A stretch of DNA of 25,816 nucleotides from AV69 sp036498205 (GTDB taxonomy: Bacteria > Verrucomicrobiota > Verrucomicrobiia > Chthoniobacterales > UBA10450), in the NCBI GenBank assembly GCA_036498205.1, contig DASXIC010000147.1:1-25816 (forward strand). Direction: 5' to 3'. A program made the translations under genes and the position numbers. The notes beneath the pieces were generated by a model. That model was not told where the DNA came from. It worked only from the letters and a program-made list of their open reading frames with translations, and did no database searches. This document shows positions 15,049 through 23,488 of the stretch, in pieces. The first letter of the stretch is position 1. Every line of letters starts with the position of its first letter.

Positions 15049-16145
15049 TGTACTACCTGCATCGCCTGAGCGAACAGATCGGCGGCTTCAACGTTTTTTT
15101 TTATGTCACTTTTCGCGCCGTCGCCGGAGCGGTGACAGCTTTCGTGTTTTCCCTTGTCTTTGGAAATTTCGTTATCCGCAAATTGATCTCGCTCAAGGTG
15201 GGCCAGCCCATCCGCACCAGGGAAGAGGTGCGCCGGCTGGCAAAATTGCATGGCGGAAAACAGGGCACGCCCACCATGGGTGGCGTCCTGGTCATCGGCG
15301 CCGTGGTGGCGGCAAGTTTGTTATGGGCGCGGCCGGACAACCGCTTCGTCTGGCTCGCCCTTTTCAGCATGGTTTATCTTGGCGCCCTCGGCTTCGCCGA
15401 CGATTACCTGAAAGTCACCAAGAAAAAGTCCGACGGTGTCAGCGGCCGGGTGAAGCTGGCCGCCCAGTTGGTCCTGGCGGTCATCGTTGCAATCGTTTTT
15501 CTGACGAGCCCGCTTTTGCAGGTCCAGGCGCGTTCTCTTTACCTGCCATTTTTCAAGTCGCCGGTGTTGACCAATATGGGCTGGTTTACCGTGCTGTTCT
15601 TCGCACTGGTGATCGTCGGCTCCTCCAATGCCGTCAATCTCACCGATGGATTGGATGGGCTTGCCATTGGTTGCACCGTAACGGTTGCGCTGGCCTATGC
15701 CTTCCTTTCCTATGCCGCCGGCAATTTCCGGATCGCGGAGTATCTGCAGGTCCCATTTTACCCGTTCAGCGGCGAATTAACCGTTGTTTGCGCGGCGCTC
15801 GTCGGAGCCGGTCTCGGTTTTCTTTGGTTTAATTGTTACCCGGCAAAAGTTTTCATGGGCGACACGGGTTCGCTCGCGATCGGCGGCATGATTGGAGTCG
15901 TGGCCATTTGTTGCAAACAGGAACTGCTGCTGGCCGTGGTTGGCGGTGTCTTCGTCATCGAAGCGGTCTCGGTCATTCTCCAGGTGATGAGTTTCAAGCT
16001 CACCGGCCGGCGCATTTTTGTGATGTCGCCGATCCACCATCATTTTGAACTTATCGGCTGGAAGGAGAACACGGTCATCGTCCGCTTTTGGATTCTCTCG
16101 GCCATCTTTGCGCTTCTTGGACTCGCCACATTGAAATTGCGATGA
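15045..16145 (+). CDS. mraY: Phospho-MurNAc-pentapeptide transferase MraY
   Basis: 366 residues and about ten membrane helices. MraY moves phospho-MurNAc-pentapeptide onto undecaprenyl phosphate to make lipid I at the inner membrane. Key features are Asp119-Asp120 (ADDYLKV), NLTDGLDGLA (198-207), GDTGS with Asp273, and the HHHFE cluster (331-335). The start at the first ATG of ATGATG overlaps the murF stop; starting at the second ATG would shorten the protein by one residue. A T9 run (15094-15102) lies early in the gene. Confidence 0.97.
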   Translation: MMYYLHRLSEQIGGFNVFFYVTFRAVAGAVTAFVFSLVFGNFVIRKLISLKVGQPIRTREEVRRLAKLHGGKQGTPTMGGVLVIGAVVAASLLWARPDNRFVWLALFSMVYLGALGFADDYLKVTKKKSDGVSGRVKLAAQLVLAVIVAIVFLTSPLLQVQARSLYLPFFKSPVLTNMGWFTVLFFALVIVGSSNAVNLTDGLDGLAIGCTVTVALAYAFLSYAAGNFRIAEYLQVPFYPFSGELTVVCAALVGAGLGFLWFNCYPAKVFMGDTGSLAIGGMIGVVAICCKQELLLAVVGGVFVIEAVSVILQVMSFKLTGRRIFVMSPIHHHFELIGWKENTVIVRFWILSAIFALLGLATLKLR

Positions 16146-17473
16146 ACGCGCGCTACGAAAACAATAACGTCGCGGTTCTGGGCGCCGGTTTAAGTGGGTC
16201 CGCGGCGGCCCTGCTTCTCCGAGCCAACGGAGCGAACGTAACGGTTCTCGATAGCGCGGCAGAGGCGAAGTTGTTGAAGTCTACAATTGATAATTTGCGC
16301 GCGAATGAAGTGCGCGTTGTCACGGGAGAGGCAGCCGACCAGAATCGCGACCATTACGATCTGGTTGTCCTGAGCCCGGGGATCGATCCTGCTTCCCCTC
16401 TCGCGCGAAATTTTTCGTCGCGCAAGATCGAAACCATCGGCGAGCTCGAACTCGGCTGGCGATTTTGTGAAAAGCCCGTCATCGCGATCACCGGGACCAA
16501 TGGCAAAACGACGACAACGGAGCTGATCGCACAAATGCTGAACGCGTGCGGACAGCGCACAATTGCCTGCGGCAACATTGGAAAACCACTCACCGCAGTC
16601 GTTCGCGATCAATCCAAATTCGACGTGCTCACAGTCGAAGTCAGTTCCTTTCAGCTGGAGACGATCGAAAGTTTTCGACCGGCTATCGCGATTTGGTTGA
16701 ACTTTGCTCCGGATCATCTCGATCGCTATGCGTCAGTTGGCGAATATCGAACGGCCAAACTGCGGATTTTTGAAAACCAGACCGCGGACGACATCGCGGT
16801 AGTGAATGCGGGCGAGAGCATCCCGCAGATCCAGGCCCGGAAAGTCACCTTCAGCGCCTACAACGACCGGGCGGACTTCCGCTTGTTCGAGGGCGCCATT
16901 TATTTTCAAAACACGCCGATCCTGCGGCTGACCGACGCCAAATTGCGCGGTTCGCACAATATCGAAAATTTGATGGCTACTCTGGCCGCGGGGCGCGCTC
17001 GCGGACTTTCCTTTGAGCAGATGCTGCCGCCACTCTGCCAATATGAGCCCCAACCGCATCGTTGCGAATTCGTGCGCACGGTCGGCGGTGTCGATTATGT
17101 GAACGATTCCAAAGCGACCAACCTCGACGCGGTCGAGAAGGCGCTGCTCGCCCAAACCAAAACCGTTGTTCTAATTGCGGGCGGAAAAGACAAAGGTTTC
17201 GATTTTCAGCCGCTACGCGACGTGGTGAAGAAAAAGGTGCGCTCGGTCGTGCTGATTGGTGAAATGGCCGATCGCATCGCTCAGGATTGGCAGGGAGTGA
17301 CCGAGTGTGAAATCGCCGGTTCCCTGGCTGACGCAGTCGAGCGCGCGCATGCAGCCGCGAAAGCGGGCGAGGTTGTACTGTTTTCCCCCGGCACGTCCTC
17401 TTTCGACATGTTCAAGAGTTACGCCGACCGCGGCGACCAATTCCGCTCCCTCGTTCGCGCCCTCCCCAAATGA
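16142..17473 (+). CDS. murD: UDP-MurNAc-L-Ala:D-Glu ligase MurD
   Basis: 443 residues from the ATG at 16142 (ATGA overlap with mraY); the frame is open upstream but only as a shadow of mraY. MurD adds D-glutamate to UDP-MurNAc-L-Ala with ATP. The N-terminal Rossmann-like VAVLGAGLSGSAAA (10-23), the P-loop GTNGKTTT (118-125), the VNDSKATN segment typical of MurD, and the SPGTSSFDMF stretch near the C-terminus are visible. The stop overlaps the next gene by ATGA. Confidence 0.97.
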   Translation: MNARYENNNVAVLGAGLSGSAAALLLRANGANVTVLDSAAEAKLLKSTIDNLRANEVRVVTGEAADQNRDHYDLVVLSPGIDPASPLARNFSSRKIETIGELELGWRFCEKPVIAITGTNGKTTTTELIAQMLNACGQRTIACGNIGKPLTAVVRDQSKFDVLTVEVSSFQLETIESFRPAIAIWLNFAPDHLDRYASVGEYRTAKLRIFENQTADDIAVVNAGESIPQIQARKVTFSAYNDRADFRLFEGAIYFQNTPILRLTDAKLRGSHNIENLMATLAAGRARGLSFEQMLPPLCQYEPQPHRCEFVRTVGGVDYVNDSKATNLDAVEKALLAQTKTVVLIAGGKDKGFDFQPLRDVVKKKVRSVVLIGEMADRIAQDWQGVTECEIAGSLADAVERAHAAAKAGEVVLFSPGTSSFDMFKSYADRGDQFRSLVRALPK

Positions 17474-18027
17474 AAATGAAACTCCCGCAACTGCCGCGAA
17501 TTCCACATCGGAAAAAGAAATTGCGCGCTGCCGCGGCGCGCCGCGCAACGGTGCCGAGTTCGGACTTCGACGACATGTCGGAGCCAAATATGAAATTGTC
17601 GCGAGCGCTTCTGATTGTGCTCGTCCTGCACATTGTAGCGGTGGCGGGGATCATCGCCTTCAACGCGATTAAGAGCCGTCAGGGCTCGATTTCAGCGAGC
17701 GCCATTTCGTCCACAACGAATGCAAAAACCAAGCCGCAGCCGACGAGCTCACCAGGGCTGGCAGTGGCCCACCATGAAGAAGCGAAACCGGCGCGTTCGG
17801 CTTCAGCCGCGGCAAGGAACGATAAGAAAACAAAACCAGCGGACTCACCGCTGCCGGACGGAGCGAAATACTACACCGTCGCCAAAGGCGATAATCCGGT
17901 GACGATCGCGAAAAAATTCAAGGTACCGTACGACGATCTTCTCGCGGCCAATCACATCGATGACCCCCGAAAGCTGAAGGTCGGGCAAAAACTGATCATT
18001 CCGCCAAAGAAAGTGAAGAAAGGCTGA
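17470..18027 (+). CDS. Membrane-anchored LysM protein (NlpD-like position)
   Basis: 185 residues. A basic N-terminus (1-44), one membrane helix (~45-66), a Ser/Ala/Lys-rich periplasmic linker (~70-130) and a single C-terminal LysM domain (~134-178, starting YYTVAKGDNPVTIAKKF and closing KVGQKLIIP). LysM binds glycan chains, so this could tether the septal synthesis machinery to peptidoglycan. There is no M23 peptidase domain or Cys lipobox. It sits between murD (ATGA overlap) and ftsW (TGATG overlap), in the slot that, from memory, holds an NlpD-like gene in Chlamydia. An internal ATG (codon 41) is a possible alternative start. Confidence 0.85.
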   Translation: MKMKLPQLPRIPHRKKKLRAAAARRATVPSSDFDDMSEPNMKLSRALLIVLVLHIVAVAGIIAFNAIKSRQGSISASAISSTTNAKTKPQPTSSPGLAVAHHEEAKPARSASAAARNDKKTKPADSPLPDGAKYYTVAKGDNPVTIAKKFKVPYDDLLAANHIDDPRKLKVGQKLIIPPKKVKKG

Positions 18028-19169
18028 TGCATCGTAAGAGCGCACATTTTCTGTTTCTCGCCGTGCTCGGAATGCTCGTCATCGGCATCGTCATGCTTTT
18101 TAGTACGAGCGCGTTCGCCCGTGACGCCCATGGGGACGTTTACTTTTTTATCAAGCGACAGGCGATCTGGCTCGGGGTTGGATTGATGGTTTGCGGCGCT
18201 GCGACGCTGATTGATTATCATTTTTGGCAACGCACCTGGTGGCTTTGGTTTCTGATTGCCCTGGGCGCGCTCGCGCTTTGTTTCGTCCCGCATTTCGGGA
18301 TGCGGATTAATGGTTCGCGGCGTTGGGTAGGTGCGGGGCCAATCACATTTCAACCATCCGAAATCGCCAAGGTAGCGTCGGTGTTTTTTCTGGCCTGGTG
18401 GTTTGCCCGGTTTGAAAAACGAAGCGGAAATGTGATTTACGGGTTTGTCATTCCGCTTTCCATCATCGCTCTCCTTATTTCGCTGATTATTACGGAAGTG
18501 GATCTTGGCACCACCGCCCTGGTCGGTGCGACCACTTTTGTCATGATGTTCGTCGCGGGCACGAACGCGATTTTGCTCGGCGCCCTCTCCGCCAGCGCGT
18601 TGGTTGGTTTGCTTTTCGTAGCCACCTGCATGCCGGAGCGAATGAGCCGCCTGCTCGCCTTTATGCATCCGGAAAACTACAAGCAGGACGCCGGCTTGCA
18701 GCAAATGCAGGCCCTGATCGCCTGGGGTAGCGGCGGAATGGAGGGTCTTGGACTCGGTAATGGGCGGCAAAAAATGCTCTATCTGCCTTACGCGCACACG
18801 GACTTCATTTTCCCGATGATTGGCGAGGAACTCGGGTTACGCGTGAGCTTGCTCGTGGTCTTTTTGTTCATCGTCATCATTGTCTGCGGCATGATGATCG
18901 CGCTGCATGCCAAGGATCGTTTTGGAATGCTGCTTGGTTGCGGTGTCGTTTCCCTTCTTGGCCTGCAGGCAGCGGTGAACATTGGAGTCACTACTTCCCT
19001 GTTGCCGAATAAGGGTTTGCCTCTGCCTTTCATCAGCTACGGCGGATCTAATCTGGCCGCCTCTCTCTTCGGAATCGGCATTCTCCTGAACATTTATCGC
19101 CAGGCGAAACTGGAACCGACTAACGAAAAACGAATTTCGATGCAGGCGCGAATGACGCCGCGAATTTAA
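18027..19169 (+). CDS. ftsW: Septal peptidoglycan glycosyltransferase FtsW
   Basis: 380 residues and about ten membrane helices (SEDS family). FtsW polymerises lipid II at the septum together with FtsI. The FQPSE motif (108-112), AHTDF with Asp259 (equivalent to the catalytic Asp297 of E. coli FtsW), and PFISYGGSN (334-342) are visible. The ATG shares one base with the LysM stop. The call is FtsW and not RodA because of its place in the dcw cluster; the motifs are shared. Confidence 0.95.
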   Translation: MHRKSAHFLFLAVLGMLVIGIVMLFSTSAFARDAHGDVYFFIKRQAIWLGVGLMVCGAATLIDYHFWQRTWWLWFLIALGALALCFVPHFGMRINGSRRWVGAGPITFQPSEIAKVASVFFLAWWFARFEKRSGNVIYGFVIPLSIIALLISLIITEVDLGTTALVGATTFVMMFVAGTNAILLGALSASALVGLLFVATCMPERMSRLLAFMHPENYKQDAGLQQMQALIAWGSGGMEGLGLGNGRQKMLYLPYAHTDFIFPMIGEELGLRVSLLVVFLFIVIIVCGMMIALHAKDRFGMLLGCGVVSLLGLQAAVNIGVTTSLLPNKGLPLPFISYGGSNLAASLFGIGILLNIYRQAKLEPTNEKRISMQARMTPRI

Positions 19170-19183
19170 TGAGCGTTTCCTGA

Positions 19184-20266
19184 ATGAATGCAGTCATCGC
19201 ATGCGGCGGGACGGGCGGCCATTTATTTCCCGGACTGGCGGTTGCTGAGGTGCTCCGCCAGCGCGGGCATGATGTCCTGCTTTTTGTGTCGGAGAAGGAA
19301 GTGGACGCACTCGCGCTGAAAGAACACCCCGAAATTCCATTTGAAAAGCTGCCCAGCATCGGATTGCCTTCGCCTTTTTCGCCGACCATCCTTGGTTTTC
19401 TACGCCGTTTTAACGAAAGTTTCGCGCGCTGTCGTGCAGTTTACGGGCGCTACAAACCGCATGTCGTTCTCGGGATGGGCGGGTTTACCTCAACCGCGCC
19501 CGTTCTGGCAGGCAAGCTGCGCGGCGTGCCGACATTTATTCACGAGTCGAACGCGATTCCGGGAAAGGCGAATAAGATGACGGCGCGAATGGTGCGCGCG
19601 GTTCTGCTCGGCTTTAAAGAATGCGCGCCCTTCTTTCCACGGGTGACAACGGAAATCACCGGCACGCCAATTCGTAACGAACTGCAACGGATCGAGCGTA
19701 AAGTTGCGCGGGAAAAGTTAGGACTGCGCGAGAATCTGACGACGCTGCTGGTAATGGGCGGCAGCCAGGGTGCAAGCGGCATCAACCAGGCCATGATTAA
19801 ATCGCTCCCCGCGCTCGCCAACACTGCCCTGCAAGTCATTCATCTCACCGGCACACGGGAGGAAAAGCTGGTGGCGGATAATTATCGACGCGCCAATCTG
19901 CCCGCCTTTGTTGCCGCCTTCCATCACCGCATGGAAGAGGTTTACAGTGCCGCCGATTTCGCCGTTGCGAGATCAGGCGCAGCCAGTCTCGCCGAACTAG
20001 CGTCATTCTCGATTCCAGGCATTCTGATTCCCTTTCCTTATGCGGCTGACGATCACCAGACGCGTAACGCGGAAGTTTTTACCAAGGCCAAAGCTGCCTT
20101 CGTAGTGAAGGAAGCGGAAATTCTGGATGACGCCCTGGCGCGTAAGATCTGTGAGCTCGCCGATCAACCGGAGCGCTTGCACGAGATGTCGCAGAATTCG
20201 GGGCGGCTTTCATCGCGCAACGCTGCCAATGCGGTGGTGGAGGCAATGGAGCGATATACCGCATGA
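19184..20266 (+). CDS. murG: UDP-GlcNAc:lipid I N-acetylglucosaminyltransferase MurG
   Basis: 360 residues; GT28 glycosyltransferase that turns lipid I into lipid II on the cytoplasmic face of the membrane. The N-terminal GGTGGH (8-13), GGSQGA (192-197) and the SGAASLAELA donor-binding stretch near residue 265 are typical. The ATG at 19184 is 14 bp after ftsW. The stop overlaps the murC-murB start by ATGA. Confidence 0.96.
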   Translation: MNAVIACGGTGGHLFPGLAVAEVLRQRGHDVLLFVSEKEVDALALKEHPEIPFEKLPSIGLPSPFSPTILGFLRRFNESFARCRAVYGRYKPHVVLGMGGFTSTAPVLAGKLRGVPTFIHESNAIPGKANKMTARMVRAVLLGFKECAPFFPRVTTEITGTPIRNELQRIERKVAREKLGLRENLTTLLVMGGSQGASGINQAMIKSLPALANTALQVIHLTGTREEKLVADNYRRANLPAFVAAFHHRMEEVYSAADFAVARSGAASLAELASFSIPGILIPFPYAADDHQTRNAEVFTKAKAAFVVKEAEILDDALARKICELADQPERLHEMSQNSGRLSSRNAANAVVEAMERYTA

Positions 20267-22554
20267 TACCGGGCAATTTCGATCTGACGCAATTTCTTGC
20301 ATGCGAGCATCACCGCATTCATCTGATCGGCGTTGCCGGCAGCGGAATGAGCGGTATTGCCGCGCTCCTGCTGGAGCTCGGCCATAAAGTCAGCGGCTCC
20401 GATAAATCAATTTCGCTTGAAGTGGAGCGGCTGCAGCGACTCGGTCTGCAATTTTTTCATCAGCATCGCGCGGAGGACGCCGAAGCCGCGGAGTTGATCG
20501 TCTACTCCTCCGCCATCAAGGAGGACAATCCGATCCTGGCCGCGGCCCGCGGCTCATCACGGCCGGTAGTGAGGCGGGCGGAGGCCCTTGCCGCCATCAT
20601 GCGACGGAAACGGGGCATTCTCATCGCCGGTATGCACGGAAAAACAACGACCTCGGCCATGACCGCGCATGTCTTGCGCGAAGGCGGGTTGCATCCGTCC
20701 CATTACGTCGGCGCAGAAATTCCCATTCTTGGACAAAATGCCCATTGGGATCCGCGCGGCGAATACTTCGTTGCCGAGGGTGACGAGAGCGACGGGACGA
20801 TCCGCTGTTTTCATCCCGAGTACACCGTGATTTTAAACATCGAAGCGGAGCACCTCGATTTTTACGAGAATCTGGCGGCCATTGAAAAAGTATTCGCGGA
20901 ACTGCTTGGACAAACCACCGGCGCAGTTTTCTACAACGCGGACGATCCTGTTGCCGAGCGCGTTTGCCGGTCGGACCGATCGATTTCGTATGGATTTGCC
21001 GAAGGCGCCGATTACCAGGGCAGAGACATTACCCTGGAAGATTTCTCCTCAGTATTTTGCGTTTATCGCGAAGGCGAGCAGCTGGGCGAGGCGCGACTTA
21101 ATGTGCCCGGTCGTCACAATGTGCAAAACGCCGTCGGAGTAATTGCCCTCGCCACCGAATTGGGAATTCCGTTCGAGAAAATCGCCAAATCGCTGGCCAA
21201 ATTTCAACACGCTCGCCGTCGTTTCGAAATCAAATACCAAAGCGACCGGTTTCTCCTGGTCGACGATTACGCCCATCATCCGACCGAGATCCGCGCGACC
21301 CTGGCGACGGCGCGGTGGGCGGGTCGCGATCGAATTTTGGCGATGTTTCAACCCCATCGCTATTCCAGAACGAAAGCTTTGCGCAAAGAATTCGGTGCTG
21401 CCTTCGACGCTGCCGAGCGGGTCGTAATTACTGATGTTTATGCAGCTAGTGAGTCGCCGCTCCCGGGAATCTCAGGGCAAACCATCGCGGACGAGATCGC
21501 CGCGCATGGACATCGCGGCGTTACTTATCAGGCGCGCCTGGGGCGGCTTCACTGTGAAATCGGCAACATGCTGGCGTCGGGTGATCTCGTCCTGAGTCTT
21601 GGGGCCGGTAACATTCACGAGCAATTGTCGATTCTTGCGGCCGAATTGGTAGTAGCGGAAAAACTGAAAGCAATTGTCGGCGAGGAAGGGGACATACGTT
21701 TGCACGAGCCGCTGGCAAAACATACCACCTTGCGCGTCGGGGGGCCGGCACAATTCTGGGTGGAACCGCGAACGGAAGCGGCATTCGTCGAATTGATTCG
21801 CTTTTGCCGGCGCGAAAGCCTGCCCCTGTTTGTGATCGGCCGCGGATCGAATCTGCTTGTTCGTGACGGCGGGATTCGTGGCGTTGTTGTTCATCCCAGC
21901 GGCGGTGAGTTCGATCGTGTCGAAGTAAACGGCAACGAAATCACTGCCGGAGTTGGCGCAAAATTAAAACAGATCGCTTATGCCGGGCGGACTGCCGGCG
22001 TTGGTGGATTGGAATGGATGGAGGGCATTCCGGGAGAAGTGGGCGGCGGTTTGCGCATGAATGCTGGCGCCATGGGTGGGCAAACCTTCGACAACGTTGT
22101 ACGGGTGCGCTTTCTCGACGGTGAAGGCAATCCCCACATCAAAACACCGGCCGAAATGAAAGTGCATTATCGGCATGTGCCGACGTTGGAAAAAAACTTT
22201 GCCGTGTCGGCCGTTTTTCGCGGAATACCGAGCGCGAAGGATGAGATCCTGCGCAAGCTGGAAGAATCGCAACAGAAGAGACGCACGACCCAGCCGGCCG
22301 CCTCGAGCGCGGGCTGTATTTTCAAAAATCCCGGAACGATTCCGGCAGGAAAATTGGTCGACGAACTCGGGTTGAAAAACACCAGCGTTGGCAAAGCCCG
22401 CGTTTCGGAGGTGCACGGCAATTTCATTGTCAATGACGGCGGGGCGACCGCGGAAGAGATGCTAGAGCTAATCGAGAAAATCAAAGTGACCGCTCGAACG
22501 CAACGCGGCATCGAGCTGGAAACCGAAGTGCAAATCGTGGGGGAACCGGCATGA
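20263..22554 (+). CDS. murC/murB: MurC-MurB fusion: UDP-MurNAc:L-Ala ligase plus UDP-enolpyruvyl-GlcNAc reductase
   Basis: 763 residues in one uninterrupted frame. Residues ~15-460 are MurC (HLIGVAGSGMSGIA at 20-33, P-loop GMHGKTTT 123-130, DDYAHHPTEI 334-343), which adds L-Ala to UDP-MurNAc. Residues ~475-763 are MurB, an FAD enzyme making UDP-MurNAc: the TTLRVGGPA stretch (488-496), GRGSNLL (526-532), the GIPGEVGG segment (588-595), Tyr636-Arg637, and catalytic Glu755. The usual proton-donor Ser (GSxFKNP) is Cys685 here (AGCIFKNP). A fused pair carries out the step to UDP-MurNAc and the first ligation in one chain. It overlaps murG by ATGA and precedes ddl by 10 bp. Confidence 0.95.
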   Translation: MIPGNFDLTQFLACEHHRIHLIGVAGSGMSGIAALLLELGHKVSGSDKSISLEVERLQRLGLQFFHQHRAEDAEAAELIVYSSAIKEDNPILAAARGSSRPVVRRAEALAAIMRRKRGILIAGMHGKTTTSAMTAHVLREGGLHPSHYVGAEIPILGQNAHWDPRGEYFVAEGDESDGTIRCFHPEYTVILNIEAEHLDFYENLAAIEKVFAELLGQTTGAVFYNADDPVAERVCRSDRSISYGFAEGADYQGRDITLEDFSSVFCVYREGEQLGEARLNVPGRHNVQNAVGVIALATELGIPFEKIAKSLAKFQHARRRFEIKYQSDRFLLVDDYAHHPTEIRATLATARWAGRDRILAMFQPHRYSRTKALRKEFGAAFDAAERVVITDVYAASESPLPGISGQTIADEIAAHGHRGVTYQARLGRLHCEIGNMLASGDLVLSLGAGNIHEQLSILAAELVVAEKLKAIVGEEGDIRLHEPLAKHTTLRVGGPAQFWVEPRTEAAFVELIRFCRRESLPLFVIGRGSNLLVRDGGIRGVVVHPSGGEFDRVEVNGNEITAGVGAKLKQIAYAGRTAGVGGLEWMEGIPGEVGGGLRMNAGAMGGQTFDNVVRVRFLDGEGNPHIKTPAEMKVHYRHVPTLEKNFAVSAVFRGIPSAKDEILRKLEESQQKRRTTQPAASSAGCIFKNPGTIPAGKLVDELGLKNTSVGKARVSEVHGNFIVNDGGATAEEMLELIEKIKVTARTQRGIELETEVQIVGEPA

Positions 22555-22564
22555 GACCAAGCCG

Positions 22565-23488
22565 ATGAAATTACCAAAAAGGATTGCTGTTCTCATGGGT
22601 GGCCCCGGCTCGGAGCGCGATGTTTCGCTCGCCACCGGTCGTGGCGTGGCACGAGCTTTGCGTTCGCGCGGTATTGAAGTGTTCGAAGTCGATGTCCGGG
22701 ATGAGAATTTCGACCTGCCCAGCGCTACCGAGCTCGCCTTCATCGCGATTCACGGCACGTTCGGCGAAGATGGCCAGCTTCAGGAAATTCTGGAACGCCG
22801 CAGCATCCCTTACACCGGTGACGGTGTGAGGGAAAGCCGGACGGCCTTCGACAAAATCGAGTCCAAGAAAAAATTCGAGTCTGCCGCCGTAGCGACTCCG
22901 GAGTGGGAAACGATTCGCGCGGACGAACGGCCGACGTTTTCACCCCCTTTCGTGATCAAACCGCCGCGACAGGGATCGACCGTCGGCGTGCATATTATTA
23001 AGAGCGTCGGCCAAATAGAGAGCGCTTTGGCCGAGGCCGCGAAATATGACGACGAGCTTTTGATTGAGAAGTTCGTGCCCGGTCGCGAGCTTACAATCGG
23101 GGTTCTGGGCGACCAGGCGCTGCCGATACTCGAGATCATTCCCAAAGGCGGGTTTTACGATTTTAACAACAAGTATCCATTTTTGAACCCGCAAGCGGGT
23201 GGCGGCGCGCAGCACGTTTGCCCCGCCAGGATCGAGAAGGAAAGGACGCGCGAGATTCAGGAGTTGACGCTGCGAGCGTTTCGCTCGCTCGGTTTGCAGG
23301 TCTATGGGCGTGTGGATGTGCTTTTACCGGAACAAGGCCCGGCCGCGGTCCTGGAAATCAACACCATCCCAGGAATGACAGAAGCGAGTCTGTTGCCCGA
23401 GGCTGCTGCCGCCGCCGGTATCAATTATCAGGATCTTTGCCTCCGCATCATCGAGTTATCCCAGGCCCGGCAGGAGGGGACACGATGA
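22565..23488 (+). CDS. ddl: D-alanine:D-alanine ligase Ddl
   Basis: 307 residues; ATP-grasp enzyme making the D-Ala-D-Ala dipeptide that MurF uses. Glu17 (SERDVSL), HGTFGEDG (63-70), the QGSTVGV loop (136-142), Lys203-Tyr204 in the omega-loop (as in E. coli DdlB Lys215-Tyr216) and EINTIPGMTEASL (264-276) are present. Lys-Tyr in that loop points to D-Ala, not D-lactate, as acceptor. The stretch between KY and CPA appears six residues longer than in E. coli DdlB. The ATG at 22565 is 10 bp after murC-murB; the stop overlaps ftsQ by ATGA. Confidence 0.95.
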   Translation: MKLPKRIAVLMGGPGSERDVSLATGRGVARALRSRGIEVFEVDVRDENFDLPSATELAFIAIHGTFGEDGQLQEILERRSIPYTGDGVRESRTAFDKIESKKKFESAAVATPEWETIRADERPTFSPPFVIKPPRQGSTVGVHIIKSVGQIESALAEAAKYDDELLIEKFVPGRELTIGVLGDQALPILEIIPKGGFYDFNNKYPFLNPQAGGGAQHVCPARIEKERTREIQELTLRAFRSLGLQVYGRVDVLLPEQGPAAVLEINTIPGMTEASLLPEAAAAAGINYQDLCLRIIELSQARQEGTR

